From: Arthrobacter sp. MYb213
Lineage (GTDB): Bacteria; Actinomycetota; Actinomycetes; Actinomycetales; Micrococcaceae
Direction of reading: 5' to 3'
NCBI RefSeq assembly: GCF_002979915.1
Contig: NZ_PCQA01000002.1
Span: 124,001 to 188,000, forward strand
Length of the DNA: 64,000 nucleotides
Shown: one piece after another, positions 8,478 to 17,798 of the stretch
How positions within the stretch are numbered: position 1 is the first letter of the stretch
How the letters are laid out: the number at the start of each line of letters is the position of its first letter
Program-made: the position numbers and the translations under genes
Notes under the pieces: generated by a model
Databases searched by the model: none
Seen by the model: only the letters and a program-made list of their open reading frames with translations
Told to the model about the DNA's origin: nothing

Positions 8478-9245
8478 TTATTTACTCCACTGCGCCAATT
8501 GCGTAGCTGAAGTTTCGGCCAACCACATTTGCCATAGCGGACCAAAGCTCACCCGGCGCACGCCCAATGAACTCAGTTGTGCCAGGTCTCCGGCGCCATG
8601 TCCCTTCACCGGGTGCGCGGTGACATTAACCGGGACCTGCACGGCGGCCACTAGCTCGCGGATCTGCTCGGCGGAGCTGAGCCCCACCGGGTAGACCGAG
8701 CGTGCGCCGGCCTGCTCCATAAGTTTGACGCGGGCTACGGCCTCGCCCAGCGGGTCGGCAAATACGTCGGTGCCAAGCTTCACCGCGTCGGTACGGCCGT
8801 TGATCACAAATGCCACGCCAGCCGCATCAGCTTCGGACCTGGCCGCGGCAATGTAGTCGGCGTGCTCTTGGCGATCACGAACTCGTTTACCTTCGGACTG
8901 CACCACGTCTTCGATATTTGCGCCGGCGGCACCGGCATCGAGCAAACGCCCGATCAATTCTTCGGGAGCCAACCCATAACCGGACTCCACGTCGACGCTC
9001 ACCGGCAGCGTGACGGAATCAATAATCCGTTGGCAGGTGCGCAAATACTCTTTAAAATCCATCTGCTCGCCATCGCTGCTACCAATAGCGTCGGCCACGG
9101 GGTGGCTTCCGATGGTGAGCGCGTCGAATCCTGCCTCGGCGGCAATCTTCGCACTCCAGGTATCCCAGACGGTCGGGAGCACCAAGGTGCCCCCTGATTC
9201 GTGCAAATCGGCGAGTTTCTGAGCTACAGCTTTAACATCAACCAC
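8478..9245 (-). CDS. Isocitrate lyase/PEP mutase family protein
   Basis: TIM-barrel enzyme of 255 residues. It shows the family pattern: VLPTVWDTWSAKIAAEAGF, then SVDVESGYG (metal-binding acidic cluster), GANIEDVV, FVINGRTDA and VSFGPLWQMW. These correspond to the carboxyvinyl-carboxyphosphonate phosphorylmutase/oxaloacetate decarboxylase group, whose exact substrate varies. The classical KKCG loop is missing, as in most members with unknown activity. GTG start at 9245 follows GAGGAGGACTCC; an upstream ATG at 9275 lacks such a site. Confidence 0.85.
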   Translation of the reverse strand: MVDVKAVAQKLADLHESGGTLVLPTVWDTWSAKIAAEAGFDALTIGSHPVADAIGSSDGEQMDFKEYLRTCQRIIDSVTLPVSVDVESGYGLAPEELIGRLLDAGAAGANIEDVVQSEGKRVRDRQEHADYIAAARSEADAAGVAFVINGRTDAVKLGTDVFADPLGEAVARVKLMEQAGARSVYPVGLSSAEQIRELVAAVQVPVNVTAHPVKGHGAGDLAQLSSLGVRRVSFGPLWQMWLAETSATQLAQWSK

Positions 9246-9377
9246 GGAGTCCTCCTCGGACTTTTTAGGGAACACGCTCAGCCTACCAGCGGGTTATTTT
9301 TGCCAGATCGGCCTTTACCTCTTGATATCGCAGCTCAGGTGCGACATCGTTCAACATAGGAGATTAAGGAGAGCGTG

Positions 9378-9956
9378 ATGACTAGCCCGGCCGCACGCAA
9401 GCACGATTGGGCCACCGTACCCAACGCCATCACGGTGCTCAGATTCCTGCTGATCGTGCCGATCTGCTACTACCTACTGACTAATTCCGCGCCGGTAGCC
9501 ACCGCATTCTTATTGCTCGCCTTCGGGCTCAGCGACTGGATCGATGGGTTCATCGCACGAAAGTTTAATCAGGTCTCCCACGTCGGTGTCCTGCTTGACC
9601 CGATTGCCGACAGGCTCGGGATCGTCGCGATTGCCGTGTGTTTAGTCTTTGGTGGCTTAGTTCCCTTGTGGATCGGCTTGGCCATCTTCATCACCGATCT
9701 GATCTTGTTGTGCACCTACTTCGCCTTACGACTCTCTGCCCCACCGGAGTCAAGCAAGCTGGGGAAGATTCGCACCGCAATCATGATGTTGGGTTTGGCC
9801 GCCGTGGCTTTTGGTCGCATCCCGGAACTGTCCTGGCTCTTCACCCCGGGTCTCTACATTCTTGGCCTAGGCGCGATACTGCACCTTTTTGTGGGCGCCG
9901 GATACCTGCGCCTGATGGCTCACACGGCAAAAATACATCGCCAACCCGCCGGCTAA
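9378..9956 (+). CDS. CDP-alcohol phosphatidyltransferase
   Basis: Membrane enzyme of 192 residues with about five hydrophobic helices. The full CDP-alcohol signature DGxxARx8GxxxDxxxD is present at about residues 56-79 (DGFIARKFNQVSHVG followed by VLLDPIADRLG). These proteins transfer a CDP-linked lipid head or tail (phosphatidylglycerophosphate, cardiolipin or phosphatidylinositol phosphate synthases). The N-terminal TVPNAITVLRFLLIVPICYY resembles PgsA/Cls-type enzymes, but the exact acceptor is unknown. AAGGAGAG lies just upstream of the GTG/ATG. Confidence 0.85.
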   Translation: MTSPAARKHDWATVPNAITVLRFLLIVPICYYLLTNSAPVATAFLLLAFGLSDWIDGFIARKFNQVSHVGVLLDPIADRLGIVAIAVCLVFGGLVPLWIGLAIFITDLILLCTYFALRLSAPPESSKLGKIRTAIMMLGLAAVAFGRIPELSWLFTPGLYILGLGAILHLFVGAGYLRLMAHTAKIHRQPAG

Positions 9957-9964
9957 CGACCGGG

Positions 9965-10549
9965 TTAGTCCAGTGGAACGCTCGCGACCTGCTTCGCTGG
10001 CACGCCGACCACCACCGCATTCGGGGCCACGTCCTTGGTGACTACTGCGCCGGCGCCCACCACTGCCCCGTCCCCGATGCTGATCCCCGGCAACACCGTC
10101 ACGTTTGCCCCGAACCAGACACCTTCGCCAATTACTACCTTGGCCGGGTGCATATCGACTCGGCGACTAGGCACCATGTCATGGTTCAAGGTGGTGATCA
10201 CCGCGTTGTGCCCGATTAGTGAGCCCGCCCCGATACTGATCCCGCCCTGATCTTGGAAACGACACCCACTGTTGATGAAGATGTTCTCACCAAAGCTAAT
10301 GTTCTTGCCAAAGTCCGCGCTAAAGGCTGGGAAGAGCTGCATTGAATCGGGCACCTTGGTTCCGGTCAATTCGCTGAGTAACGCACGGACCTGTTCGGGA
10401 CTCTGGTAGCTACCGTTGAGCTGCGCGGTGATCCGCAAGGCTTCCTGGCTCGTCGCATGCATTGCCGCGTGGTGCGCGGACCCGCCGGGAATCACCTCAC
10501 CTGCGTTGAGCGTGGCTAGTAGTTCTGGCAGTCCAGCAATATGTGTCAT
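9965..10549 (-). CDS. Hexapeptide-repeat O-acetyltransferase
   Basis: Left-handed beta-helix acyltransferase of the LacA/Maa (galactoside/maltose acetyltransferase) type, 194 residues. The N-terminal helical part (residues 1-65) is followed by hexapeptide repeats ending in the diagnostic [20 protein letters not shown] and [10 protein letters not shown]. The active-site His lies in [10 protein letters not shown] (about residue 117). It would acetylate a sugar using acetyl-CoA in the cytoplasm; acceptor unknown. It converges with the phosphatidyltransferase gene with only 8 bases between stops. Confidence 0.85.
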   Translation of the reverse strand: MTHIAGLPELLATLNAGEVIPGGSAHHAAMHATSQEALRITAQLNGSYQSPEQVRALLSELTGTKVPDSMQLFPAFSADFGKNISFGENIFINSGCRFQDQGGISIGAGSLIGHNAVITTLNHDMVPSRRVDMHPAKVVIGEGVWFGANVTVLPGISIGDGAVVGAGAVVTKDVAPNAVVVGVPAKQVASVPLD

Positions 10550-10709
10550 GACTTCACCCTAGACCCGCCGCCGAGTGAAACCCTAGAAACATCTCGGCTT
10601 CCATCGACAGAGTCTCCGACGGCATGGCGGCATATCCCCCGTGATCGGCATTGGCTGCCTGCGTGACTTGACCCTGTACTTTTTGAGTGCAACCGGCAAA
10701 GCTTGAATC

Positions 10710-11597
10710 ATGGAAGATTCAGCGATTAATGAGATCTGCACACTAGCCAAAATGCACGGGTTAGAGCTGGATCCACGCAGCATCACCATCAACGAGCTTG
10801 GCTTGGATTTCCAAGTCGCCATCGGCACCACACATACCGATGAATCTTGGGTGCTGCGTATTCCACGCAGACCCGACGTGACCGAACGTGCCGCCATAGA
10901 AGGCAGGCTGCTTCGGCGGCTTGCCCCACATCTGAACGTGGAAATTCCCGACTGGAAAATCCATAGCGACACGTTGATCGCCTACCCCCTTTTGCCAGGA
11001 GAACCGGGTCTGACACTTACCGATGAAGGTCAACCGGAGTGGCATTTTGCGCTCGAATCCCGACAGTATGCTCATTCCCTGGCAGATTTTCTTGCCCAAT
11101 TACATGCGGTGGATCCATCGGAGGTCATTGACAGCGGCATTGAGGTTTTCACTCCCAGTTCCGTGCGCCAGCGCAAACGCGAGGATATAGCCCGGGTTGT
11201 GAAGGAATTTGAGGTGTCCGCAGACCTGCAGGACCGTTGGAACCAATGGTTAGCCGATGACCGGTATTGGCCCGAGCACACCACATTGACGCATGGAGAA
11301 ATTTATCCCGCGCACCAGTTGATGACCGGCGAGCGCATCGACAGCATCCTAGATTGGACCACCGCGGCCATCGGAGACCCGGCCCGAGATTTTGTCTTCC
11401 ACCACGCCAGCGTTTCTGCCCCAGCGTTTAATGCCACCGTGGATCGATACGTGGCCCAAGGTGGTGTGGTCGGCCCGCTCTTAGCCGAGCACTGTGTCGA
11501 GCTTTTCAGTACCGCCGCCGTTGATTATGGCCTCTTCGCGTTGCAGACCGAAAATACGGATCATCTCAAAGCTGCCGCGGCGCAGCTCAATCCCTAG
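10710..11597 (+). CDS. Macrolide 2'-phosphotransferase-like aminoglycoside-kinase-fold protein
   Basis: APH-fold kinase of 295 residues. The N-lobe ITINELGLDFQVAIGT and the Lys-equivalent block SWVLRIPRRPDV closely follow Mph(A)/Mph(B)-type macrolide 2'-phosphotransferases, as do IPDWKIHSDTLIAYPLLPG and the C-terminal AAVDYGLFALQTENTDHLKAA. The catalytic loop reads LTHGEIYPAHQLM, where the usual HGD is HGE, and the metal-binding DxD-like segment is ILDWTTAAIGDPARDF. Chromosomal mph genes exist in related actinobacteria; this copy has no mobile element next to it. Whether the Asp-to-Glu change still allows drug phosphorylation is open. Confidence 0.8.
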   Translation: MEDSAINEICTLAKMHGLELDPRSITINELGLDFQVAIGTTHTDESWVLRIPRRPDVTERAAIEGRLLRRLAPHLNVEIPDWKIHSDTLIAYPLLPGEPGLTLTDEGQPEWHFALESRQYAHSLADFLAQLHAVDPSEVIDSGIEVFTPSSVRQRKREDIARVVKEFEVSADLQDRWNQWLADDRYWPEHTTLTHGEIYPAHQLMTGERIDSILDWTTAAIGDPARDFVFHHASVSAPAFNATVDRYVAQGGVVGPLLAEHCVELFSTAAVDYGLFALQTENTDHLKAAAAQLNP

Positions 11598-11722
11598 GGC
11601 TTTTCGGTCCAAGACCGTCGCGGTGCCAACACCGGAGCAACAGGGCTAAGAGTTCCGGTCGACTTCGCCAAGCGTCCGCTCGATGAGTCGCGAATTACGC
11701 TACAGAAACACCTTGCGGAACA

Positions 11723-12568
11723 TTATGATGCATCGTGCTCCGAAAGCTGCGCGTATCCATCTACCGCGGCTTCGCGAAGAAACTCGACTGGCCACAAAGC
11801 AAGCAACTGCGCAGCATATTGGATCTCATCGACTGCGATTGAAGCGGCATACGCAGTTCGCAAAGTTTGGGCCAACTCTTCGAACTGGGCCAATTGAGCA
11901 CTCACAAAAGCGCGGTCCACCGCTTGTCCATGTCCGGGAATTAGCACGTGCTGTGGGTCAATCAATTTCAGTAGGGAACGTAAAACCTCGGGCCAACCCA
12001 ATGGAAAGGACCCAGAGCCGAACATCGGCGGGCCTGATTCTTCGATAATGTCGCCGAGGAACCAGATTCCGGCGTCAGGAATGAAAATCGCTAGGTCGGT
12101 CTCCGTATGCCCTGGGCCCAGTGGAATCAGCTTCAGCTCCCGGCCTCCGAGCTCAACCGTGGTTGTTTCAGCAATGGGCACACTTGGCAGTGTCAGTTCC
12201 ACCTCGGCCCAGCTATTATCTGGTTCGGATGCAGGATTCTGCTGAACCCGGAGCAGTCTCGGTCTTTCAAACTCTTCAAAATGCTGTGCGATCAAATGGT
12301 GACCGTAAATGGGGATTCCCGCGTGAGCGAACAGCTGGTTGCCGAAGGTGTGATCATAATGCGCGTGAGTGTTGAGCACCGCGACAATCGGCACCGCAAA
12401 CTGTTGCGCCACGTCGTTGATGATCTCTTGTGCCTCGGCAGGGTTATTGCGCGTATCAATCACCGTCGCGCCGCGCGGTCCCATGACCAGACCCACCGAA
12501 ACATCCAGCGGGTCATATCGGCGCCGGTACACGCCCGCCCCAACCTGCGTCCACGTACTATTGGTCAT
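11723..12568 (-). CDS. MBL-fold metallo-hydrolase
   Basis: Metallo-beta-lactamase-fold hydrolase of 281 residues. The zinc motif HAHYDHTFGN sits near residue 68, with further ligands in GPGHTETDLAIF (about 155), FLGDIIEES and LIPGHGQAVD (about 215). Such proteins hydrolyse thioesters, lactones or nucleotides; the precise substrate is unknown. The ATG at 12568 is chosen because AAGGGAG precedes it closely; an in-frame alternative lies six codons upstream. It is followed by a gene in the same direction only after the opposite-strand upstream neighbour, so it is probably monocistronic. Confidence 0.85.
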   Translation of the reverse strand: MTNSTWTQVGAGVYRRRYDPLDVSVGLVMGPRGATVIDTRNNPAEAQEIINDVAQQFAVPIVAVLNTHAHYDHTFGNQLFAHAGIPIYGHHLIAQHFEEFERPRLLRVQQNPASEPDNSWAEVELTLPSVPIAETTTVELGGRELKLIPLGPGHTETDLAIFIPDAGIWFLGDIIEESGPPMFGSGSFPLGWPEVLRSLLKLIDPQHVLIPGHGQAVDRAFVSAQLAQFEELAQTLRTAYAASIAVDEIQYAAQLLALWPVEFLREAAVDGYAQLSEHDAS

Positions 12569-12615
12569 CTGCTCCCTTACGTCCACAACGATTAATCCTT
12601 GGAGATTTTCGCCTC

Positions 12616-13131
12616 TTAGCAGCTACTCGTATCGGCGAGCACGGTCAGTTCCTGACTTGATGGCTTCCACAGTGCGGCGCGAATAGCGGTGAGCTCTTTG
12701 AACGACGCTGGGGTCAGCTCATCTAATGCGCGAATATACTCGGGTACGATCTCCCGTGGCAAGCGCAGGCCCATCGTCAGGTGTGGAGTCCAGCGGTGGC
12801 CTCGACCGTCCGGGTTCAGCGCGCTAATCTCGCGCGCCGCAGCTTCCAATTCAGCAGAAGTTTCAAGTAACCAGGCAACGGTTTGTTTGCGTTTTGTGCC
12901 AAAAATTACCGTTCCTACGCGCTCTAATCGTGCCGGGATCAGGCTAGGAAGTAACCGTGCAGCACATTGCACCGCCTCATCAGCCATATTCGGAGAAAAG
13001 GTGATGGTGATGTGCGGAGTCTGTTGTTGCGCAGGAAACCCACGCGATTCCAACGCGACAAACACCTCGCGAATTTGTTGTTCTTGAGCCTCTGGCAAGC
13101 GCAACAAGATGTTATCTGGCGAGGTCCTCAT
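12616..13131 (-). CDS. 2'-5' RNA ligase family protein (2H phosphoesterase)
   Basis: 2H phosphoesterase of 171 residues. The two HxT/S motifs of the family are visible: TPHITITFS near residue 39 and TPHLTMGLRL near residue 115. The N-terminal ILLRLPEAQEQQIREVFVALESRGFP is typical. It would act on 2'-5' or cyclic phosphodiester bonds in RNA or nucleotides; physiological substrate unknown. A decayed relative of this gene lies at 16735-17250. Confidence 0.85.
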   Translation of the reverse strand: MRTSPDNILLRLPEAQEQQIREVFVALESRGFPAQQQTPHITITFSPNMADEAVQCAARLLPSLIPARLERVGTVIFGTKRKQTVAWLLETSAELEAAAREISALNPDGRGHRWTPHLTMGLRLPREIVPEYIRALDELTPASFKELTAIRAALWKPSSQELTVLADTSSC

Positions 13132-13435
13132 TCACGACTCCTTATTCTGCACGCACTGCGCTAGTTATCAAGGTGGGCTTCCAAACCATATCGCTGATTG
13201 AGTGGGAGTCGTCAGACTTTAAAGGGTCCGCGTTGCTTCTAGGCGTAGCTAGGACTGCTAGCTAAGTGTAGTCAGACTGGCGAGGAACGATTCATTTCAG
13301 GATTCCTCCCCAAAGTGGCCGCAGCTTACGGGCGGTCAAAACTTCTATTTTCTTCCACACCCTGTAAACCGGGTGTTGATGGCTATGGGCAGAAGCGCTG
13401 AGGAATTTGAACACGGACAGAAACGATTCGTAACG
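13132..13435. other. Gene-free stretch
   Basis: No supported gene is visible. A small hairpin ACACCC/GGGTGT lies at 13359-13378, and TCAGACT occurs twice (13214 and 13272 area). Nothing else recognisable. Confidence 0.4.
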
Positions 13436-13999
13436 TCACAGTTCGATCTGCCAAATATCAGCTTCACCTATGATTTCAAGATTCTTGACAGTGTAATTAT
13501 TGTAATTCCATGTCATTCGCGAGACGTAGCCAAGCTGGCTGTCAACCACCACTTCATAAGTTTCGTCGCTATCACCATCTGGGCCAAGCATCGTTAGTTC
13601 TAAGATGAATTCGTTTTCTTCGCTTCGTGCAACCGAGATTATTTTGTGTGTGTCTGTAGGCCCACCCCACATGGGCAGATCGAGCGGACGAAACATAGCT
13701 AGTTCGGGAGTAGCTACCGGGATTCGCCACTCACTATCTCGGATGATTGGCGAATCGTTGGCCTCAAAAATTAGAGTCTGATGTGTATCTGACTGGTATA
13801 CGATCTCGAATTTAGACCAGTCGTCGCTTCGCACAGTCCTGTAGCTCGATCCTTCGACACGAGCTTCGACCAAATAAGTTTTGGATTTTACGTCGCCACT
13901 GCCCTTAATTTCCACCGCCGCCTTAAGGCCAGGGCGTTGGTCAGCTTCACGCAATAAACCAACGAGCTCGACCAGTAGTGAGAAATCAGAATCGGACAT
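13436..13999 (-). CDS. Hypothetical protein
   Basis: Soluble acidic protein of 187 residues, not recognised. Secondary-structure pattern is an N-terminal helix (FSLLVELVGLLREADQ), then mainly beta strands with several aromatic motifs (YLVEARVEGSSYRTV, WRIPVATPELAMFRPLDLPM). The alternating strands and the VVDSQLGYVSRMTWNYNNYT end are reminiscent of LolA-like lipoprotein-carrier folds and of small bacterial immunity proteins; neither is claimed. Base composition seems lower in GC than the first 12 kb. Confidence 0.6.
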   Translation of the reverse strand: MSDSDFSLLVELVGLLREADQRPGLKAAVEIKGSGDVKSKTYLVEARVEGSSYRTVRSDDWSKFEIVYQSDTHQTLIFEANDSPIIRDSEWRIPVATPELAMFRPLDLPMWGGPTDTHKIISVARSEENEFILELTMLGPDGDSDETYEVVVDSQLGYVSRMTWNYNNYTVKNLEIIGEADIWQIEL

Positions 14000-14396
14000 C
14001 TTGAACCCTTCAAGTATTCATCTACCAAGTGATCCACAGCGTACATGCGTAAGTTACGTAGATGGGATCTAGGCACGTTGTCTGCTCACCTTTTATAACT
14101 GCTACCGATGTCGCGTAATCCGCCTAGGGTAGGAACATGACACGGTGGACGATGAGTTCTCTTTTGATTCAGAGAATTACTCGGATGTCGTAGCTACTTT
14201 GTTAGTGGCTCTGCCTTACCCGGCTGAAAGGTCGAAATTTCAGATTTCCGGTTCAGGAACTTAGATGTATATTGCAGTGCTTTTCTCGAGTTCGAGGCTT
14301 TATCGCATTCTGCTCTGAATGGACGAAGGTTGATGAATATTCACGGATGCGAATGCTCCATAGGAGTTCTCTTCCTAGGAATGACGCTAGAACTCG
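14000..14396. other. Low-GC gene-free stretch with a possible gene fragment
   Basis: No complete gene is supported. A GTG-initiated frame at 14145-14264 encodes 39 residues of coding-like character (DDEFSFDSENYSDVVATLLV...) ending in a stop, with no ribosome-binding site; it may be the remnant of a lost gene. The rest shows no recognisable structure. Confidence 0.35.
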
Positions 14397-14768
14397 TCAC
14401 TCTCTCTCGGCAAGGGTCATCAGGGGCTTCATGGCAGTTTCAACGCGTTCTGGAATCATCATTACGCGAGGCGTGAGATCTTCCGCGGGAAAAGTGTCAT
14501 CAATACAAGCGCGCCAGAACTGCATATGCTTTTCATCAAGCCAATGATCCGATTGCTCAACGCCAGAACCGTCTTCGCCCTGAACGCTGTACCAATACAA
14601 GTAATCGATTCCATCGATCGTCTCCGAAAAAATCGTCTCAACGTACATCTGCTCAGGCTCAAGCGTTTCGCGAACTGCAGCAGCATGTGAATTCAGGAAT
14701 TGCATCCACTCATCGACGATGCTTTGAGCGTTTTCGCGGACTCGGAAACGAGTTAATTCAATCTTCAT
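14397..14768 (-). CDS. DUF6176 family protein
   Basis: Small soluble protein of 123 residues starting MKIELTRFRVRENAQSIVDE, with aromatic DYLYWYSVQGEDG in the middle and a C-terminal MMIPERVETAMKPL. This matches the DUF6176 family of short proteins of unknown function. The start at 14768 is preferred over 33 codons further upstream because the family begins at this Met and GGACGA precedes it. It follows the GNAT gene in the same direction with about 110 bases between. Confidence 0.75.
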   Translation of the reverse strand: MKIELTRFRVRENAQSIVDEWMQFLNSHAAAVRETLEPEQMYVETIFSETIDGIDYLYWYSVQGEDGSGVEQSDHWLDEKHMQFWRACIDDTFPAEDLTPRVMMIPERVETAMKPLMTLAERE

Positions 14769-14878
14769 TCGTCCATAGTGCCGGATTCGTTCCGAGGAAC
14801 TCAAAATGATACCCAATATGGGTTCCTTCGCGGACGTTCGATACCAAAGAGTACGTTCCCTTGCCACGCAGCGAGGTC

Positions 14879-15397
14879 TTACTCCGAGCGCAGTATTCCC
14901 ATGATGACGATGTCCTCGTATTTTCCGCGCACCCAGGCATGTTGGCGCTGACGACCCTCGATCACGAAACCTGCCTTCTCATACGCACGGATGGCGCCAA
15001 AGTTGGACTCGATCACCTCCAGATGGACGCGGCGCAAGTTGCAGCGTACGAAGGCGAACTCGACGATCTGTGAGATGGAGGCTGTCCCGATGCCCTTTCC
15101 ACGGGCTTCGGGCACCAAGGCGATACCGACCTCGGCGTGGCGGGCTAGCTCGTCGAATTCGAAGAGTGAAACACTTCCGACTGCGGTACCGTCCACTTCA
15201 ATCATGAATCTTACACTTTTGTCTGAATTATCGGCATCGATCTGCGCCAGCCGAGCCTTGTAGGTGTCTCGATTGAGCGGAGCAGGAGTCGCTGCGCTGC
15301 GTTGCTCCCACGTGGTCAAATCGCCGGCAATTTGGAACAAAACGTCGAAGTCATCTTCGGAACGGGAACGAAGTGTGATGGCTCGTGAGCTGGACAT
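14879..15397 (-). CDS. GNAT N-acetyltransferase
   Basis: Acetyl-CoA-dependent N-acetyltransferase of 172 residues, RimJ/L-like. Motif A VGIALVPEARGKGIGTASIS (about residues 91-110) contains the acetyl-CoA-binding R/QxxGxG/A loop, and ESNFGAIRAYEKAGFVIEG (about 130-148) is the usual motif B. Acceptor unknown. The ATG at 15397 (SSSRAITLRSRSEDD) is preferred over an upstream in-frame start since the GNAT fold begins there. Confidence 0.85.
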   Translation of the reverse strand: MSSSRAITLRSRSEDDFDVLFQIAGDLTTWEQRSAATPAPLNRDTYKARLAQIDADNSDKSVRFMIEVDGTAVGSVSLFEFDELARHAEVGIALVPEARGKGIGTASISQIVEFAFVRCNLRRVHLEVIESNFGAIRAYEKAGFVIEGRQRQHAWVRGKYEDIVIMGILRSE

Positions 15398-15580
15398 GCT
15401 CAGAATCCTATCAATCGACCTCGGAGGCTCGATAGAGGTTCCGGCTACCTGCACGGAGCCCTGCCTCACTGGTAACTGCTGACTTTCATACGGTTAGCCT
15501 CTGAAAATAACAATTGATCTCAGTTTCTCTTCCATGGGAAAGATTTGTAGGCTGAGAAATTATTCTTCCCAATTCAGTGG

Positions 15581-16579
15581 ATGCAGTTTTACACAGTCGA
15601 CGATGAGGCATCAATGCACGAAGCTCCGCAAGCACATGGTTTGCTCGACGTCGGGGATGGCCAGAGCATCTATTGGGAGGAATGGGGGTCACCTGACGGC
15701 GTGCCCGCCCTCTACTTACATGGCGGCCCCGGTGGCACCCTAGGCTCAAGCGGATATCGTCACCGCTTTGACCTGACACGTACTCGTGTCATCGGATTTG
15801 AGCAACGCGGTTGCGGACGCTCCCTCCCCCACACATCGGACATGGAAACGTCTCTGGACACCAACACCACAGCGCATCTGATTAGTGATATTGAGGTACT
15901 TCGCAAGACATTGGGTGTTGAAGCTTGGATTATCAACGGAGTGTCTTGGGGTTCAACGCTTGCACTTGCATACGCGCAAGCTCATCCTGAACGTGTGACC
16001 GGCATTGTGCTCTTTGCCGTTACGACTACGAGTAGAGAAGAAGTGCACTGGATTACCGAAGTGGTTGGCAAGATCTTTCCGGAAGCCTGGGACAGGTTTG
16101 CTTCGCATGCCGAACACAGCGCAATAGGATTCCAGCGTGGGCAGAGCCGGTTGGTCGAAGCATACGCTGAACTCATGAACTCGCCTGACCCTGCTACGCG
16201 AGAAGCGGCTTCTCAGGAGTGGGCGCTATGGGAAGACACCCATATCTCTATCGGAGTTGGCCGATTCGAGCGTGATCCTCGGTGGGAAAATGAAGCGTTC
16301 CGTTTGGCCTTCGCAAGACTCACCACGCACTACTGGGCAAACGACGGTTTTTGCGTACCACCGTTGCTTGAATGTATGAGCCGAATACGGGATATACCAG
16401 GAATGCTAATCCACGGAAGGCGCGATGTTTCTGGCCCTGCCAACACCGCTTGGGAATTGCACCGGAACTGGCCGGGCTCGGTTCTCATGATTGACGACGG
16501 CGATGGTCACGGAGGCAAATCCATGGTTGAGCACTGGAGCCAAGCAAATGCCCAGCTCGTTGCAAGACAACTCGACTGA
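15581..16579 (+). CDS. pip: Prolyl aminopeptidase (proline iminopeptidase)
   Basis: Alpha/beta-hydrolase peptidase of 332 residues releasing N-terminal proline from peptides. Family hallmarks: the oxyanion HGGPGG at about residue 48, EQRGCGRSLPH, the nucleophile motif GVSWGSTLALAYAQAHP (Ser near residue 127), Asp in HGRRDVSGP and the final catalytic His in GDGHGG. Length matches bacterial Pip enzymes. The cap region is complete. No signal peptide, so cytoplasmic. It stands alone between GNAT and the ligase pseudogene. Confidence 0.9.
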   Translation: MQFYTVDDEASMHEAPQAHGLLDVGDGQSIYWEEWGSPDGVPALYLHGGPGGTLGSSGYRHRFDLTRTRVIGFEQRGCGRSLPHTSDMETSLDTNTTAHLISDIEVLRKTLGVEAWIINGVSWGSTLALAYAQAHPERVTGIVLFAVTTTSREEVHWITEVVGKIFPEAWDRFASHAEHSAIGFQRGQSRLVEAYAELMNSPDPATREAASQEWALWEDTHISIGVGRFERDPRWENEAFRLAFARLTTHYWANDGFCVPPLLECMSRIRDIPGMLIHGRRDVSGPANTAWELHRNWPGSVLMIDDGDGHGGKSMVEHWSQANAQLVARQLD

Positions 16580-16734
16580 TATGGCCGCCACAGTTCTAAG
16601 TCAGTACTGAAAATGAATCGATCACGGTGTGTTAAACCCGTCCCTGCACACCAGGATTGCTAATTTACAAACTATGAGCGCCCCAGAACTAGCGATGAAG
16701 AACGCGAACTCCTCAGGTACTATGCAGCTATTAC

Positions 16735-17250
16735 CCCACACAAGCTCGTGGCGATAAGGCTGAAGTATTACTGTTGCTTCCTCGGGCAGTTACTCCGGAA
16801 ATTGTTACGGGATTCGTGGACATCGAACCGACTACGCTGAACTGCTGGGTGGTGAACTGGTACCAATAGCGCGTGGCTTGGCCCTTACCGGGCACGCAGG
16901 AAACTTGAATCGTAGCTTCCTGAGCGACGACCAACGAAAAGTTCTGGACCTGAACAGCGAGGTTAGCCTGTTGTCTCGGTCGCCGGATCGAACCATACGA
17001 CAGTTCATTTGCGCTTGGTTCCAAAAAACGCAGTTCCTACTCGTTCCAGGCGCGTAAGAATCACGGCAGGAAGCAACTTCGCCGCATGTGCCGCCAGTCA
17101 TTGCTCCATCACCGCGAGAACGTGAGCGTGGTTTGAGGTGTCTGCCATTGCACCGGGCGTCCGAGTTGCGCATGGCTCGCGCATTCTTCACAGATGCGCT
17201 GTTCCTCAACCTCGGCCAGACGCACCAGCATGGGCCGATGATGTCCTCAT
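16735..17250 (-). pseudogene. Decayed 2'-5' RNA ligase-like gene
   Basis: The minus strand begins ATGAGGACATC like the intact 2H phosphoesterase gene at 12616-13131. Pieces of its protein are spread over different frames: MRTS..., LVRLAEVEEQRI, then LLPAVILTRLERVGTAFFGT, which aligns with LLPSLIPARLERVGTVIFGT of the intact copy. Several stops and frame changes interrupt it, and the 3' half is only weakly alignable. The length between start and the last recognisable part fits a once complete 170-residue gene. It is a second ligase-like copy, not a fragment of the intact one, since the sequences are clearly diverged. Confidence 0.65.
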
Positions 17251-17798
17251 TCGCGGATCCTCACGCTGCTCTCGATCTGTGCTTTACGGTATCAAGGATT
17301 GCCGTTACCGGTTTGAGCCCGGTGTAGCTCGGCTCATGCCCAGATTTGTTCACGGTGCCCGTCACAAGGTTCAGGGATTGGGCAAGTTTGGGAAAACATT
17401 TATCAATTCAAGACTCCGCTGTTCGTCTTTTCCAACGCGAGACTTCCCCGGAGTTTTCACCGCTCCGCATCGTTTCCAACAGTCCACGGGTCTTCCGAAC
17501 GAACCATATCCCCACCTCTGACTACTTTCTCCGATCTCACACGCGAGGGTCCGGCTCAGGCGAGCTGACCGGTTTACCGATACGCCAATCGCGCAGCCTC
17601 GCGTAGCGGAAGCACTGCGCACTAAGCACCGCAACAGTCGAGGGAGATTACTAACAGGGGCTTGACGAGTGATGCAGGTCACTTGATACTTCATTCACGA
17701 CATCATTACCCGCCAGTAACACCCGCCAGTGACTTCATGTGGGGAGTTCCCGGTGGCCACCCCTCGTGACCAACTCGAATTCAAGGATTAACGGACAC
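17251..17798. other. Gene-free stretch, probably degraded
   Basis: About 550 bases with no supported gene; all frames are interrupted or show no recognised motif. It lies between two broken genes, so it probably contains unrecognisable remains. The part just before 17799 includes the duplicated phrase ACCCGCCAGT(A/G)AC (17709 and 17722 area). Confidence 0.35.
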
